The notes beneath the pieces are model-generated. The model was not told where the DNA came from, did not search any database, and was given only the letters and a program-made list of their open reading frames with translations. Below are positions 1-8,445 of a stretch of 56,628 nucleotides of DNA, one piece after another. The position numbers and the translations under genes are program-made. Source of the stretch: Rikenellaceae bacterium (lineage in GTDB: Bacteria > Bacteroidota > Bacteroidia > Bacteroidales > Rikenellaceae); contig JAFTYJ010000057.1 in NCBI GenBank assembly GCA_017464745.1, positions 1 to 56,628 on the forward strand, given 5' to 3'. Position 1 is the stretch's first letter; every line of letters begins with the position of its first letter.

Positions 1-377
1 CCCGTGTATGCATTTTGAGAAACGTAGTTTCTCATCCCCCGGTTTGCGGGTCGTTTTTGGTTCTTTTGTCGATACAAAAGAACATAAAAGAGTACTCTTG
101 CCATCATTTGGTGCGTAATAATAAAGTTCTTTTGGTAGAGCCCAAAAGAAGCAAAAGGCTTTTTGCCTTTCGTTTTTTCGTGGTATGTGTGTAGTGTCTT
201 GCTAAATCGGCCGCTATCGCGCGATAAAATCGGTCGCCGATTTTTGCCGCTCGCCCCTCCCCACATACTTAATCACGAAAAATCCGACGGCAATCTTTTT
301 ATTGTTTTGTTTATCAAGATGTTATATTTGGAGAAACGAAGGTCATTCGTTACTACTCGCACTCATCAAAGATTAAT

Positions 378-505
378 AAAAGTGGCCTTGCCACCTTTTG
401 TCGATACAAAAGAACGTAAAAAAAAGTGGCTCTGCACCTTTTGTCGATACAAAAGAACATATAAAAGTGGCCTTGCCACCTTTTGTTGATGCAAAGGAAC
501 GTATC
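378..505. repeat. Three tandem copies of a ~43-bp intergenic repeat
   Basis: Three consecutive units, starting near 378, 421 and 463, share a core of GTGGC-CTT-GCCAC followed by the palindrome TTTTGTCGATACAAAA and GAACGTA. The last copy has drifted. A fourth, degenerate copy of the palindromic half lies at 64-105. The rest of 1-569 is AT-rich with no convincing gene; the open frames through it are translations of the repeat. The function is unknown. Each unit could fold into two small hairpins. Confidence 0.75.
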
Positions 506-511
506 CAAACC

Positions 512-546
512 AAAAAAAAAGAGTACAATCACAGGATTGTACTCTA
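512..546 (-). terminator. Intrinsic terminator after waaA
   Basis: A perfect 10-bp stem (GAGTACAATC, loop ACAG, GATTGTACTC) at 521-544. Read on the minus strand it is followed by a run of nine T. It sits 24 bp beyond the waaA stop and so ends the purN-pepE/yraN/waaA transcription unit. Confidence 0.85.
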
Positions 547-569
547 TATATATTATAATAGGTATCGGA

Positions 570-1796
570 TTATTTTTTGATGATGGTGCGGATGATTGTG
601 TCGGTTGCACCGCAGTTTTGAGCGACATAGGTGCGTGAGGCATTGCCGCTTTGGGTGCGCAGGGTTTGGTCGGTCAGCATATCGCTGAGCCATTGCTCAA
701 ACTCTTTGGCCGACGAGATACTGCGTGCAGCACCGCGCTCAATCAACTCGCACGCCTCGCGGAAGCGTGTATAGTTGGGGCCAAATGCCAAGGGAACACC
801 AAAGGTTGCGGGTTCGAGGGTGTTGTGGATGCCGACTCCGAAACCGCCACCCACATAGGCCATATCGGCGTAGTTGTAAATGGCCGACAGGATGCCGATG
901 GTGTCGATAATCATCACCTGATACTTTGCCAAGTCGGCGTCATCCGTACGGGTGTAGCGAATAGCGCCACCCTTGACGCGGCTCATAAGGTTGTCGATAC
1001 GTTGGTCGTCCATCTCGTGCGGTGCGATAACCCATTTGACCTCGGGGTGGGCGTTGATACTATCAATCATAGCCTCCTCGTCGGGTCCCCAGGTGCTGCC
1101 AGCCACCACCATAGTTTGTTCGTTTTTGAACTGTTCGACGGTGTCGATGCGGGTTGCGGCTTCGCACAACTTGGCCACGCGGTCGAAGCGGGTGTCACCG
1201 GCCACCATCACATTGTTGAAACCTATCTCGGCGAGCAACTTTTGGGAGTTCTCGTTTTGGACAAATATGGTTTCGAATGTTGTGAGTGCTTTGCGCCACG
1301 CACCACCCCACGGGCGGAAGAATATTGCTTTCGGGCGGAAGATTGCCGAAATCAGGAAGGTGCGGCAACTCGAAGCGCGGAGTGCTGCGAGGTGGTTGAG
1401 CCAGAACTCGTATTTGATGAATACTGCGATTTCGGGTTTTACGGTGCGGATAAACTCCTCGGCACATCCGGGGGTGTCGAACGGCATATAGAACACGTAG
1501 TCGGCACCGCTGTAATTTTTGCGAATCTCGTAGCCCGAGGGCGAGAAGAATGTAAGCAGGATTTTGTGGTCGGGGAGTTGCGCGCGCACAGCCTCAATGA
1601 CAGGTCGTCCCTGCTCGAACTCGCCAAGCGATGCGGCGTGAAACCACACGATATGTTCGTCAGTAGGAATGCTCTTGCGGATGCGTTCCATCAGTCCACG
1701 ACGACCCTCGACCCATCGCTGGATTTTGGGGTTCCATCGTGCTGCCAGGCGTGCTCCGCCGATAATAAGGTTTATTCCGATATTATACCAGGTCAT
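570..1796 (-). CDS. waaA: 3-deoxy-D-manno-octulosonic acid (Kdo) transferase
   Basis: The protein (408 aa) transfers Kdo from CMP-Kdo to lipid IV-A, the first inner-core step of lipopolysaccharide synthesis, at the inner face of the cytoplasmic membrane. A hydrophobic N-terminus is followed by the family motif HAASLGEFEQ at residues 53-62; Glu59 matches the catalytic base known for this family. The second half has the GT-B donor-binding features, including GGGFG and HNTLEPA near residues 310-325. The length is normal. It is the last gene of a minus-strand set with yraN and the purN-pepE fusion, and a separate promoter box lies just upstream. Whether it adds one or two Kdo residues cannot be told from sequence. 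Confidence 0.95.
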   Translation of the reverse strand: MTWYNIGINLIIGGARLAARWNPKIQRWVEGRRGLMERIRKSIPTDEHIVWFHAASLGEFEQGRPVIEAVRAQLPDHKILLTFFSPSGYEIRKNYSGADYVFYMPFDTPGCAEEFIRTVKPEIAVFIKYEFWLNHLAALRASSCRTFLISAIFRPKAIFFRPWGGAWRKALTTFETIFVQNENSQKLLAEIGFNNVMVAGDTRFDRVAKLCEAATRIDTVEQFKNEQTMVVAGSTWGPDEEAMIDSINAHPEVKWVIAPHEMDDQRIDNLMSRVKGGAIRYTRTDDADLAKYQVMIIDTIGILSAIYNYADMAYVGGGFGVGIHNTLEPATFGVPLAFGPNYTRFREACELIERGAARSISSAKEFEQWLSDMLTDQTLRTQSGNASRTYVAQNCGATDTIIRTIIKK

Positions 1797-1817
1797 TGCT
1801 TTCGGTTACGTCGGGCG

Positions 1818-1825
1818 CAAAGATA
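1818..1825 (-). promoter_or_regulatory. Bacteroidota -7 box (TATCTTTG) for waaA
   Basis: TATCTTTG on the minus strand matches the Bacteroidota -7 consensus TAnnTTTG. It lies 22 bp before the waaA start, in the yraN-waaA gap, so waaA can be transcribed apart from yraN. Confidence 0.6.
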
Positions 1826-1853
1826 CGCCTTTTTTCCTTATAAACCAAACCCT

Positions 1854-2216
1854 TTACCAGCGTGATACAATAGCCTCGGGAATGTATTCCAGTTGGGGCG
1901 AATTGTCGTCCGTGAGGGTTATTGCAATAAGGTCGATTTGGGGGTTAAGGTCGGTGTCGTGCAAAGCCAGATAGGCGGCCACGGCACGTCGCAGAGCCCT
2001 CTGTTTGGTTGGGTTGAGCGTCTCTTCGGGTGCAAGGAATGAGTCTTGGTTGCGCGTTTTGACCTCCACAAAGTGGATTGTGTCGAAGCGTGTCGCTACG
2101 ATATCCAATTCGTAGCGACCGCTTCGCCAGTTGAGTTCGGCGATTTCGAATCCGTGTTCGCGCAACCACTCGGTGGCCAGATGTTCTCCCAGCCGTCCGT
2201 GTTCGGAGTTCAGCAT
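1854..2216 (-). CDS. yraN: YraN/UPF0102 family nuclease-fold protein
   Basis: A 120-aa protein of the UPF0102 family, which has a predicted PD-(D/E)xK nuclease fold and no firmly settled role. The fold signature is visible: Asp38 in YELDIVA, then Glu51-x-Lys53 in FVEVKTR, preceded by the HGRLGEHLA helix typical of the family. The gene starts 3 bp after the purN-pepE stop and is almost certainly co-transcribed with it. Length and motifs are normal. The assignment to the family is firm; a nuclease activity is inference. Confidence 0.9.
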   Translation of the reverse strand: MLNSEHGRLGEHLATEWLREHGFEIAELNWRSGRYELDIVATRFDTIHFVEVKTRNQDSFLAPEETLNPTKQRALRRAVAAYLALHDTDLNPQIDLIAITLTDDNSPQLEYIPEAIVSRW

Positions 2217-2219
2217 TGC

Positions 2220-3506
2220 CTACAACAGGAACGACAGGTCGTCGCCGGGGTTTACTTCGAAGGTTTCGGTGCCCTTGCGGAACATACGCATCGGACGCGC
2301 ACCAATCAACTCCATACGGCCACTCTCGACAAGCAGCATACAGCCCTCGCGCAGACCGGCAACCCACATTCCGTCATTGGCTTCGATGTATTCGAGGATA
2401 CGTTGCTCGCGGGTTTCGCCTGCGTGACCCTCGGGGTGAGTGTCGAGGTAGTGGGGGTTGATTTGGAACTTGACAGCACTTACAGCACCAAATGATGCGG
2501 GTTGCACAATGGGCATATCGTTGGTGGTGCAGATGGTGGGGCAGCACACGTTGCTGCCTGCGCTCCAACCAACATAGGGAACGCCTGCCTCTACACGCTC
2601 ACGAATAGCCTCTACGACACCCTGTTCGTGCATCTTTTTGAGCAACGCAAAGGTGTTGCCACCACCTACGCAAATGGCCTCGGCCTGACGAATTGTTGCC
2701 GCAGGGTCGGCATCGCGGTGAATGGAACGAACTTTGATACCAATCTCGTCGAAACGCTCCTGTACTTTGGCCTCGTAGGCGTCGTACGAGAAGGTCACAG
2801 CGGCGTAGGGAACAAAAGCAACCTCCTTGACACCTTGGAGGAACTGCGCAATGTTGCCGATGGGATATTTTAAATAGGGCTCGCCTGCGGTGGTCGAGTT
2901 GCTGATAAGAAGGAGTCGTTTTTGGTTGTCCATAGCGGTGATTTTATCAATGTAACTTTCGATTGTGTGCGGGAAATGGGCGTGCTCCAAGGCGTGAATC
3001 TTGGTTGCCAGGCTCTCGGGAGTGTCGTCGCTGCTCACGGGAGTAGTGTATTGTGCAATGATTGTGCCTCGGTCAAAATGCTCGTCAATGGTGTGAATCG
3101 TGATGCCCGACTCGCTCTTACCGGCCTCAATTACAGCACGATGAACGTGGTCGCCATACATACCCTTGCCGCCAAACTTGGGCAAAAGCGCCGGGTGGAT
3201 GTTGATGATACGGTCGGGATACGCCTCAATCAGGCATTTGGGCACGAGCGACAAAAAACCGGCCAAAATTACCAGGTCAATGTCCCTTTTTCGCAGTTCG
3301 GCCAACGGACGGGCTCCACTGCGAAAGTCGGCTCTGGTGAGGGCTAATGCTTCGATACCAAGGTTTTGCGCCCTTGTGAGGGCATAGGCTTCGCGGTTGT
3401 CCGAAATGACCACCGAAATGTTTGCTTTTTCGGAATTGGCAAAATGTTCGATAATTTTTTGGGCATTTGTACCCGATCCCGAAACGAGGATTGCTATCTG
3501 TTTCAT
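2220..3506 (-). CDS. purN-pepE: PurN-PepE fusion: GAR formyltransferase joined to dipeptidase E
   Basis: One 428-aa frame holds two complete enzymes. Residues 1-190 are phosphoribosylglycinamide formyltransferase (purine synthesis, step 3): GSGTNAQ near the start, Asn102 and His104 in INIHPALLPK, and Asp145 in HFDRG match its active site. Residues 192-428 are an S51-family alpha-aspartyl dipeptidase: nucleophile Ser315 in GWSAGSN, Asp330 and His352 in NPHYLD. Only two residues separate the usual PurN end from the usual PepE start, and PepE keeps its own ATG at 2931-2933 (Met192), so a free PepE might also be made. The simplest reading is loss of the purN stop codon. The two domain calls are firm; whether the native product is one polypeptide needs testing. 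Confidence 0.9.
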   Translation of the reverse strand: MKQIAILVSGSGTNAQKIIEHFANSEKANISVVISDNREAYALTRAQNLGIEALALTRADFRSGARPLAELRKRDIDLVILAGFLSLVPKCLIEAYPDRIINIHPALLPKFGGKGMYGDHVHRAVIEAGKSESGITIHTIDEHFDRGTIIAQYTTPVSSDDTPESLATKIHALEHAHFPHTIESYIDKITAMDNQKRLLLISNSTTAGEPYLKYPIGNIAQFLQGVKEVAFVPYAAVTFSYDAYEAKVQERFDEIGIKVRSIHRDADPAATIRQAEAICVGGGNTFALLKKMHEQGVVEAIRERVEAGVPYVGWSAGSNVCCPTICTTNDMPIVQPASFGAVSAVKFQINPHYLDTHPEGHAGETREQRILEYIEANDGMWVAGLREGCMLLVESGRMELIGARPMRMFRKGTETFEVNPGDDLSFLL

Positions 3507-3564
3507 TATCAGTGTTTTGTAAAATTATTTTTCGGTTTGGGACTAAAAAGTCGCTAATTTTTTA

Positions 3565-3572
3565 CAAAGTTA
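3565..3572 (-). promoter_or_regulatory. Bacteroidota -7 box (TAACTTTG) for purN-pepE
   Basis: TAACTTTG on the minus strand, 58 bp before the purN-pepE start. It lies back to back with the acpP promoter in a short divergent control region. Confidence 0.6.
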
Positions 3573-3585
3573 ATAGAAAAAGTGT

Positions 3586-3593
3586 TACTTTTG
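3586..3593 (+). promoter_or_regulatory. Bacteroidota -7 box (TACTTTTG) for acpP-fabF
   Basis: TACTTTTG fits TAnnTTTG and lies 69 bp before the acpP ATG, giving a leader of about 60 nt. It is only 13 bp from the oppositely oriented purN-pepE box. Confidence 0.55.
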
Positions 3594-3662
3594 TGCTGAT
3601 TTTTCGTCCGAAGTACAAACTTAAACGAAATAATTTTTTTGTTCAACTAAAAATTGATTATT

Positions 3663-3899
3663 ATGTCAGCAATTGAAGCAAAAGTAAAGGAAATCATTAA
3701 GAACAAACTCGCAGTGAGTGAGTCTGAGATTACCCCCGAAGCTAGCTTTACCAACGACCTCGGTGCAGACTCGCTGGACACCGTAGAGCTCATTATGGAG
3801 TTCGAGAAAGAGTTCTCGGTTACCATTCCCGACGAGGATGCCGAGAAAATCGGTACCGTAGGCGACGCTATCGCTTACATCGAGGAGAAAAGCAAGTAA
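3663..3899 (+). CDS. acpP: Acyl carrier protein
   Basis: A 78-aa acidic four-helix carrier protein for fatty-acid synthesis. Ser37 in [10 protein letters not shown] is the site for the 4'-phosphopantetheine arm. An upstream TTG would add three residues, but the ATG at 3663 gives the standard N-terminus [10 protein letters not shown]. The gene is followed after 72 bp by fabF and then rnc, the classic acpP-fabF-rnc order, so the three are probably one operon. Nothing is unusual. Confidence 0.98.
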   Translation: MSAIEAKVKEIIKNKLAVSESEITPEASFTNDLGADSLDTVELIMEFEKEFSVTIPDEDAEKIGTVGDAIAYIEEKSK

Positions 3900-3971
3900 T
3901 AAGAGGTACTTTACTGAAAAGTCAACTTCGCAGATTTAATTATTCCTAATTAAAACAGAGGGCTAATAGTG

Positions 3972-5222
3972 ATGAGTAGAAGAAGAGTAGTGGTGACCGG
4001 AATAGGCACGATTAATCCCCTGGGTAACAACATTGGCGAATATTTTGCAAATTTGGAGAAAGGTGTTAGTGGCGCTGCCGAAATCACACTCTTCGATTGC
4101 TCAAAATTCAAAACCCAATTCGCCTGCGAAGTGAAAAACTTCCATCCGGAAGATTACTTCGATGTCAAACAACTCCGCCAGCACGACCGCTTTTCGCAGT
4201 TCGCGCTGATTGCGGCCGACCAAGCAATCAAAGATTGCGGTATTGACCTGCAAACGGCCAATACCGATATGATTGGCTGTATCTGGGGTTCGGGTATCGG
4301 AGGACTTGATACTTTTTATCACGAAGTTAAGGGCTTTGTCGAGGGAGGTTATACCCCTCGATTCAGCCCTTTCTTTATTCCCCGTATGATTGCCGACATC
4401 GCCGCAGGTCAAATCGCAATCAAATACGGTCTTAAAGGTCCTAACTATTGTACGGTGTCGGCGTGTGCTTCGGCCAACCACGCACTTATCGACGCCGCAA
4501 TGTATATCCAAAGCGGTCGCGCCGATATGATTGTGACCGGTGGTAGCGAGGCCCCCATTACCGTTCCCGGCCTGGGTGGTTTCAACTCGCTCAAAGCGCT
4601 CTCTACACGTAACGACAACCCCAAAGCAGCATCGCGCCCCTTCGATAAGAACCGCGACGGCTTTGTGATTGGCGAGGGTGCAGGTGCCTTGGTGCTCGAA
4701 GAGTTGGAGCACGCTCTGGCACGTGGAGCAAAAATCTATGCCGAGGTGGTCGGAGGTAGCATTGGCGCCGACGCTTACCACTTCACAGCCCCCCATCCCG
4801 ATGGCGAGGGCGCGGCTAAGGCTATGAGAGCCGCAATCAATGAGGCGGGTATTGAGCCCTCGCAACTCGACTATGTCAATGTTCACGGTACTTCGACTCC
4901 TCTGGGTGATCTTCCCGAGTTGAAGGCGCTGATTGATATTATGGGTGAGGCCGCCTACAAAGTTAATATCTCGTCGACCAAGTCTATGACGGGTCACTTG
5001 CTGGGTGCCGCAGGTGCTATCGAGGCGCTTGCTTGTATTATGGCAATCCAAACAGGCGTAATTCCTCCCACCATCAACCTTGATGAGGTGGATGAGCGCA
5101 TCGACCCCAATCTGAACCTGACTCCCAACGTTGCGCAACGTCGTGAGGTTAAGTATGCTATGAGCAATACTTTCGGTTTTGGTGGACACAACTCGACGGT
5201 GATTCTTGCCAAGTACGAGTAA
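3972..5222 (+). CDS. fabF: 3-oxoacyl-ACP synthase II (KAS II)
   Basis: A 416-aa condensing enzyme that elongates acyl-ACP with malonyl-ACP in the cytoplasm. The Cys-His-His triad is complete: Cys165 in SACASANH, His305 in NVHGTSTP and His342 in MTGHLLGAAGA. The glycine-rich C-terminus NTFGFGGHN is intact. A GTG lies one codon earlier, but the ATG at 3972 is preferred. It sits directly after acpP, its substrate carrier, and ends 13 bp before the rnc ATG. Confidence 0.97.
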   Translation: MSRRRVVVTGIGTINPLGNNIGEYFANLEKGVSGAAEITLFDCSKFKTQFACEVKNFHPEDYFDVKQLRQHDRFSQFALIAADQAIKDCGIDLQTANTDMIGCIWGSGIGGLDTFYHEVKGFVEGGYTPRFSPFFIPRMIADIAAGQIAIKYGLKGPNYCTVSACASANHALIDAAMYIQSGRADMIVTGGSEAPITVPGLGGFNSLKALSTRNDNPKAASRPFDKNRDGFVIGEGAGALVLEELEHALARGAKIYAEVVGGSIGADAYHFTAPHPDGEGAAKAMRAAINEAGIEPSQLDYVNVHGTSTPLGDLPELKALIDIMGEAAYKVNISSTKSMTGHLLGAAGAIEALACIMAIQTGVIPPTINLDEVDERIDPNLNLTPNVAQRREVKYAMSNTFGFGGHNSTVILAKYE

Positions 5223-5235
5223 TCTCCCATTGCAT

Positions 5236-6042
5236 ATGTTTGACACCCTGCGTACGAAGTACTATATACGTTTCTCTCAGGACGGTCAATACTATCGAAT
5301 GGTTGCAGACTTATTCGGTTTCTGCCCCAATAACATCGAACTTTACAAACTTGCGTTGGTGCATCGTTCGGCGACTATTACGTTGCCCGATGGGTCGCAC
5401 CTTAATAACGAACGCCTTGAATTTCTGGGTGATGCGGTTATCGAAACTGTTGTCTCGGACTACCTTTTCGTGGAGTTTCCCGACTTCCGCGAGGGCGAAT
5501 TGACAAAATTACGTACACGACTTGTGAGTCGTGTGGCGTTGGACGACCTCGCGCATAAAATCGGACTCGACGAATGGGTTATATGCCGAAATTCGGGTGA
5601 ACAACGCAAAAACCTGTTGGGTAACACCTTCGAGGCGATGATGGGTGCAGTGTATCTCGACAAGGGATATGATTTTGTCAATCGCTTGATAATCAATAAT
5701 CTGTTTGCTCGTTTTGTGGATATTGACGAGGTTACGGTCGAGGAACGCGACTTCAAGAGCCGACTTTTGGAGTGGTGCCAGAAGAGCCACCGTACCCTTC
5801 GTTTTGCCACATCGCCCAATAGCGCGGAGTCGGAACTTCCCCGCTACCACTCGGTGGTCTATATCAGTGGCGAGCAGATGGGTGAGGCCGATGGCGCTAC
5901 CAAGAAGGAGGCCGAACAAACTGCCGCGGCTATCGTGTTGCCGTTGGTGTTGTCGGATGAGATAGGCGATTATATTCTCGATAGTATCGACTCAATCTCG
6001 GAGTCGATGGAACAAGATGGAAAATCCACGCAAAATAGTTAG
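5236..6042 (+). CDS. rnc: Ribonuclease III
   Basis: A 268-aa double-strand-specific endoribonuclease involved in rRNA processing and RNA turnover. The signature NERLEFLGDAV at 58-68 supplies Glu62 and Asp66, and Glu133 lies in GNTFEA; a C-terminal double-stranded RNA-binding domain (about 195-245) contains GATKKEAEQ. The ATG at 5236 is chosen because an in-frame TTG at 5206 would overlap fabF. Asn130 occupies the place of E. coli Asp114; I recall similar GN-EA versions from relatives, so this may be a lineage trait. Its 3' end overlaps radC by 26 bp, indicating coupled translation. Confidence 0.96.
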   Translation: MFDTLRTKYYIRFSQDGQYYRMVADLFGFCPNNIELYKLALVHRSATITLPDGSHLNNERLEFLGDAVIETVVSDYLFVEFPDFREGELTKLRTRLVSRVALDDLAHKIGLDEWVICRNSGEQRKNLLGNTFEAMMGAVYLDKGYDFVNRLIINNLFARFVDIDEVTVEERDFKSRLLEWCQKSHRTLRFATSPNSAESELPRYHSVVYISGEQMGEADGATKKEAEQTAAAIVLPLVLSDEIGDYILDSIDSISESMEQDGKSTQNS

Positions 6043-6661
6043 AGAGAGGGCCGTTGCATCGGGAATCGAAGTGCTGAGCGACAATGAGTTACTGCTGTTG
6101 CTTGCCGATGATGTGTCGCCGACCGAGGTCGAAAAACTGCTCGAACGTATGGGCGGCTTGGGTGGCGTGTGTGCTGCCGATATTCGTGAGTTGCGCAAGT
6201 GCGAGGGCTTTGGTTTGCAGAGTGCCGTGCGCTTGGCGGCGAGTGTCGAGTTGGGTCGTCGTGCTGCCGAGTTGCGAAGCGAGCAGGTGGAGTTTGTCGC
6301 CTCGTCGGAGGATGTTCGACGTATGTTTGCGGGACTCGGGGCGTTGGCCCACGAGGAGTTTTGGGTGGTCTATCTCAACTCGGCGGGTCGTGTGCTCGAA
6401 CGCCGACGCATAAGTCAGGGCGGAGTGAGTATGACGCAGGTGGATATCAGGCTGATTGTCAAACGTGCGCTCGAACTGCTTACCACGAGTGCCGTTATGG
6501 TGCACAATCACCCTTCGGGAGTTGCAGCACCGAGCAGCGAAGATATTGCGCTTACCGACCGAGTGGTCAATGCGCTGAAACTCTTTGATATTCGTCTTGT
6601 GGATCACGTGATTTTTGCCGCTGGCGAAACATACAGTTTCTGCGCCGAAGGTCGTATCTGA
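6017..6661 (+). CDS. radC: RadC/JAB-domain protein
   Basis: A 214-aa RadC-family protein: an N-terminal helix-hairpin-helix-like part (about 18-80) and a C-terminal JAB/MPN metalloprotease-like domain with the zinc motif HNHPSG (His163, His165) and Asp176 in SSEDIAL. Despite the name, a role in DNA repair is not established for the family. The start lies inside the end of rnc, so it closes the acpP-fabF-rnc-radC unit. The ATG at 6017 gives MENPRKIV, matching the usual N-terminus. Confidence 0.93.
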   Translation: MENPRKIVRERAVASGIEVLSDNELLLLLADDVSPTEVEKLLERMGGLGGVCAADIRELRKCEGFGLQSAVRLAASVELGRRAAELRSEQVEFVASSEDVRRMFAGLGALAHEEFWVVYLNSAGRVLERRRISQGGVSMTQVDIRLIVKRALELLTTSAVMVHNHPSGVAAPSSEDIALTDRVVNALKLFDIRLVDHVIFAAGETYSFCAEGRI

Positions 6662-6703
6662 TTGTTGTTTCGGGCTCGGCCGTTGGTCAATTCACTAAAA
6701 AAT

Positions 6704-6733
6704 AAGAGGGTGTCCCCAGGGGACACCCTCTTT
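6704..6733. terminator. Bidirectional terminator between radC and phosphofructokinase gene
   Basis: A 12-bp inverted repeat (GAGGGTGTCCCC at 6706-6717, GGGGACACCCTC at 6719-6730) extended by AA/TT. It lies between convergent genes and can serve both. Confidence 0.85.
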
Positions 6734-6756
6734 CGTCGTTGGTTACAAACCGTTGA

Positions 6757-7989
6757 TTACCACTCCAAAATCTTGCGGAAGTCGTACTCCTCGGGGTTAG
6801 CAACATACTCTTTTGCAGCCTCGTAGTCCTCGGGAGTGATGTAGCAGAGGATGTTGTTTACGATAGCGCGGAACTCGTCCGAGTCAATGTTAACCAAACG
6901 GGGAGGAATCTTGCCGGTGGTGGGGTCTTGGAGGTCTTTCAGGTAGAGAGGCGAAATGTTACCCTCGCTGTCGGCGTAAACCATACAGCCTGTTTTGCCC
7001 TCCGAGTAGAGTTGGTAAACACCCATACCCAGTTGCGAGCAGTAAACCAAGTCATAAGCCACGGGAGTTTGGCAACGAACCTCGTAACCAATCTCAGCGG
7101 GACGGCTCTGAACTTTGATTTTCAACTCTTTGAGTTTGTTCTCCAACATCTCGTTGAAGATGTGTGCTTTCGACACTTTACCCAACTCGGGGTGACCGTG
7201 GTCGTCATACGAGAAGTGAACGCCGCTCTTGGCAATCTCCTCGGCGCTCAGAGCGTGGAATACACCCTCCGAGATGATGGCAGCACCGTAGTCCATACCC
7301 ATAATCTTACGTTTGATGATAGACGAAACAACCAGGTTTACAATCTTCTCGACGGTGATGGTTGTTTTGTCAAACATCTCGGGGATTACGGTCATAGGGA
7401 AGTGGCAAGCAGCGCCGATACCCCAAGCCAAGTGGCCTGCGCTACGACCCATAGCAGCCAGAACGAACCAGTTGCCGCTGGTGCGAGCATCAACGTAAAC
7501 GGTACGTGCAATCACAGCACCCTTATCTTTGGCCGACTCGTAACCGAAGGTAGGAGTACCTTTGGGCAGAGGAAGGTCGTTGTCGATAGTTTTGGGAACG
7601 TGGATATTGGCGATAGGATATTGTTTGGCCTCCAAGAACTTGGCAATACGGTTGGCGGTCGAAGCGGTGTCGTCACCACCTACGGTAACCAGCAGTTTGA
7701 TGTTGTTCGAGGTGAAGAATTCGAGGTTGAAATCGTTCTCGAAGTTTGCGTCGGTGGGTTTGAAACGGCTCATTTGGAGGAACGAACCACCGCGGTTGAA
7801 GATGTCGTCGGCCAAGGGGAAGTCGATGTCGACCATACGGGGGTTCTTGTGGAACAGGCCCGAGTAGCCCTCGTGCAGACCGATTACACGGTATCCTTTG
7901 TTGAGGAAGGTTTTGGCAACGCTGCCGACTACGGTGTTCATACCGGGAGCAGGTCCACCACCGGTGAGAATTGCAATAGCTTCTTTCAT
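6757..7989 (-). CDS. 6-phosphofructokinase, probably pyrophosphate-dependent
   Basis: A 410-aa PfkA-superfamily enzyme phosphorylating fructose 6-phosphate in glycolysis. The phosphoryl-donor site reads GGDD at 104-107 and PKTIDND at 132-138. ATP-dependent enzymes carry Gly at the second Asp of GGDD and Gly in PGTIDND; Asp plus Lys is the signature of diphosphate-dependent enzymes. MGRSAGHLA and the C-terminal substrate residues are present. The frame extends 55 codons upstream, but MKEAIAILTGGG at 7989 is the family start. It stands alone with its own upstream promoter box. The superfamily is certain; PPi dependence is inferred from two residues. Confidence 0.92.
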   Translation of the reverse strand: MKEAIAILTGGGPAPGMNTVVGSVAKTFLNKGYRVIGLHEGYSGLFHKNPRMVDIDFPLADDIFNRGGSFLQMSRFKPTDANFENDFNLEFFTSNNIKLLVTVGGDDTASTANRIAKFLEAKQYPIANIHVPKTIDNDLPLPKGTPTFGYESAKDKGAVIARTVYVDARTSGNWFVLAAMGRSAGHLAWGIGAACHFPMTVIPEMFDKTTITVEKIVNLVVSSIIKRKIMGMDYGAAIISEGVFHALSAEEIAKSGVHFSYDDHGHPELGKVSKAHIFNEMLENKLKELKIKVQSRPAEIGYEVRCQTPVAYDLVYCSQLGMGVYQLYSEGKTGCMVYADSEGNISPLYLKDLQDPTTGKIPPRLVNIDSDEFRAIVNNILCYITPEDYEAAKEYVANPEEYDFRKILEW

Positions 7990-8046
7990 AAGTGTATTAC
8001 TGTTTATATGGTTTGTAATTTGTTGCTTTCGGAGCATAATTTGCCC

Positions 8047-8054
8047 CAAAAATA
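8047..8054 (-). promoter_or_regulatory. -7 box (TATTTTTG) for phosphofructokinase gene
   Basis: TATTTTTG on the minus strand fits TAnnTTTG and lies 57 bp before the start codon. Confidence 0.45.
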
Positions 8055-8267
8055 CAAATTTTTTTGATAATATCTCAATAATTTCGCCTAAAAGAGTGGT
8101 CGCCACCCTTGGAATTTGAGATTTTGGGTGGAAGACTCCGAAACTTTTCGACACAAACGTGTGCGCTCGAAAGTTGCAAGGCTAAAATAGTGGTTGCGAA
8201 AAAAAGCCCACTCGCAACTTTAAGTGATTTTTTAGAGCGTTTTCTATTCTTTTTTAGATTTTTTTGT

Positions 8268-8275
8268 TATCTTTG
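8268..8275 (+). promoter_or_regulatory. -7 box (TATCTTTG) for the LRR lipoprotein
   Basis: TATCTTTG followed by CG, a very good match to the Bacteroidota -7 element, with a T-rich stretch where the -33 element is expected. Transcription from here gives a leader of about 165 nt before the ATG at 8446. I recognise no riboswitch in that leader. Confidence 0.65.
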
Positions 8276-8445
8276 CGTGCTACCAAATGTGTAAAGTGCC
8301 TTTTCGAGGGTTTGAATTGAGGTTCGAGCGGTCGAAAAAGTACTTGCCCTTTTGGCATTTCCCGGGGTGCACATATATTATATGTATGTCGTTGGGGAGT
8401 GTCGGGCGGATGATTGATTTTAGGACAAAAAACTATTAAAATCTT

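Noticed and set aside
163..489. Plus-strand frame through the repeat block before waaA
   Set aside because: Its second half is a translation of the TTTTGTCGATACAAAA repeats, and the start has no promoter or recognisable domain.
378..505. Possible CRISPR array
   Set aside because: Units are directly adjacent with no unique spacers, and no cas gene is near; the same holds for the arrays at 10908 and 11468.
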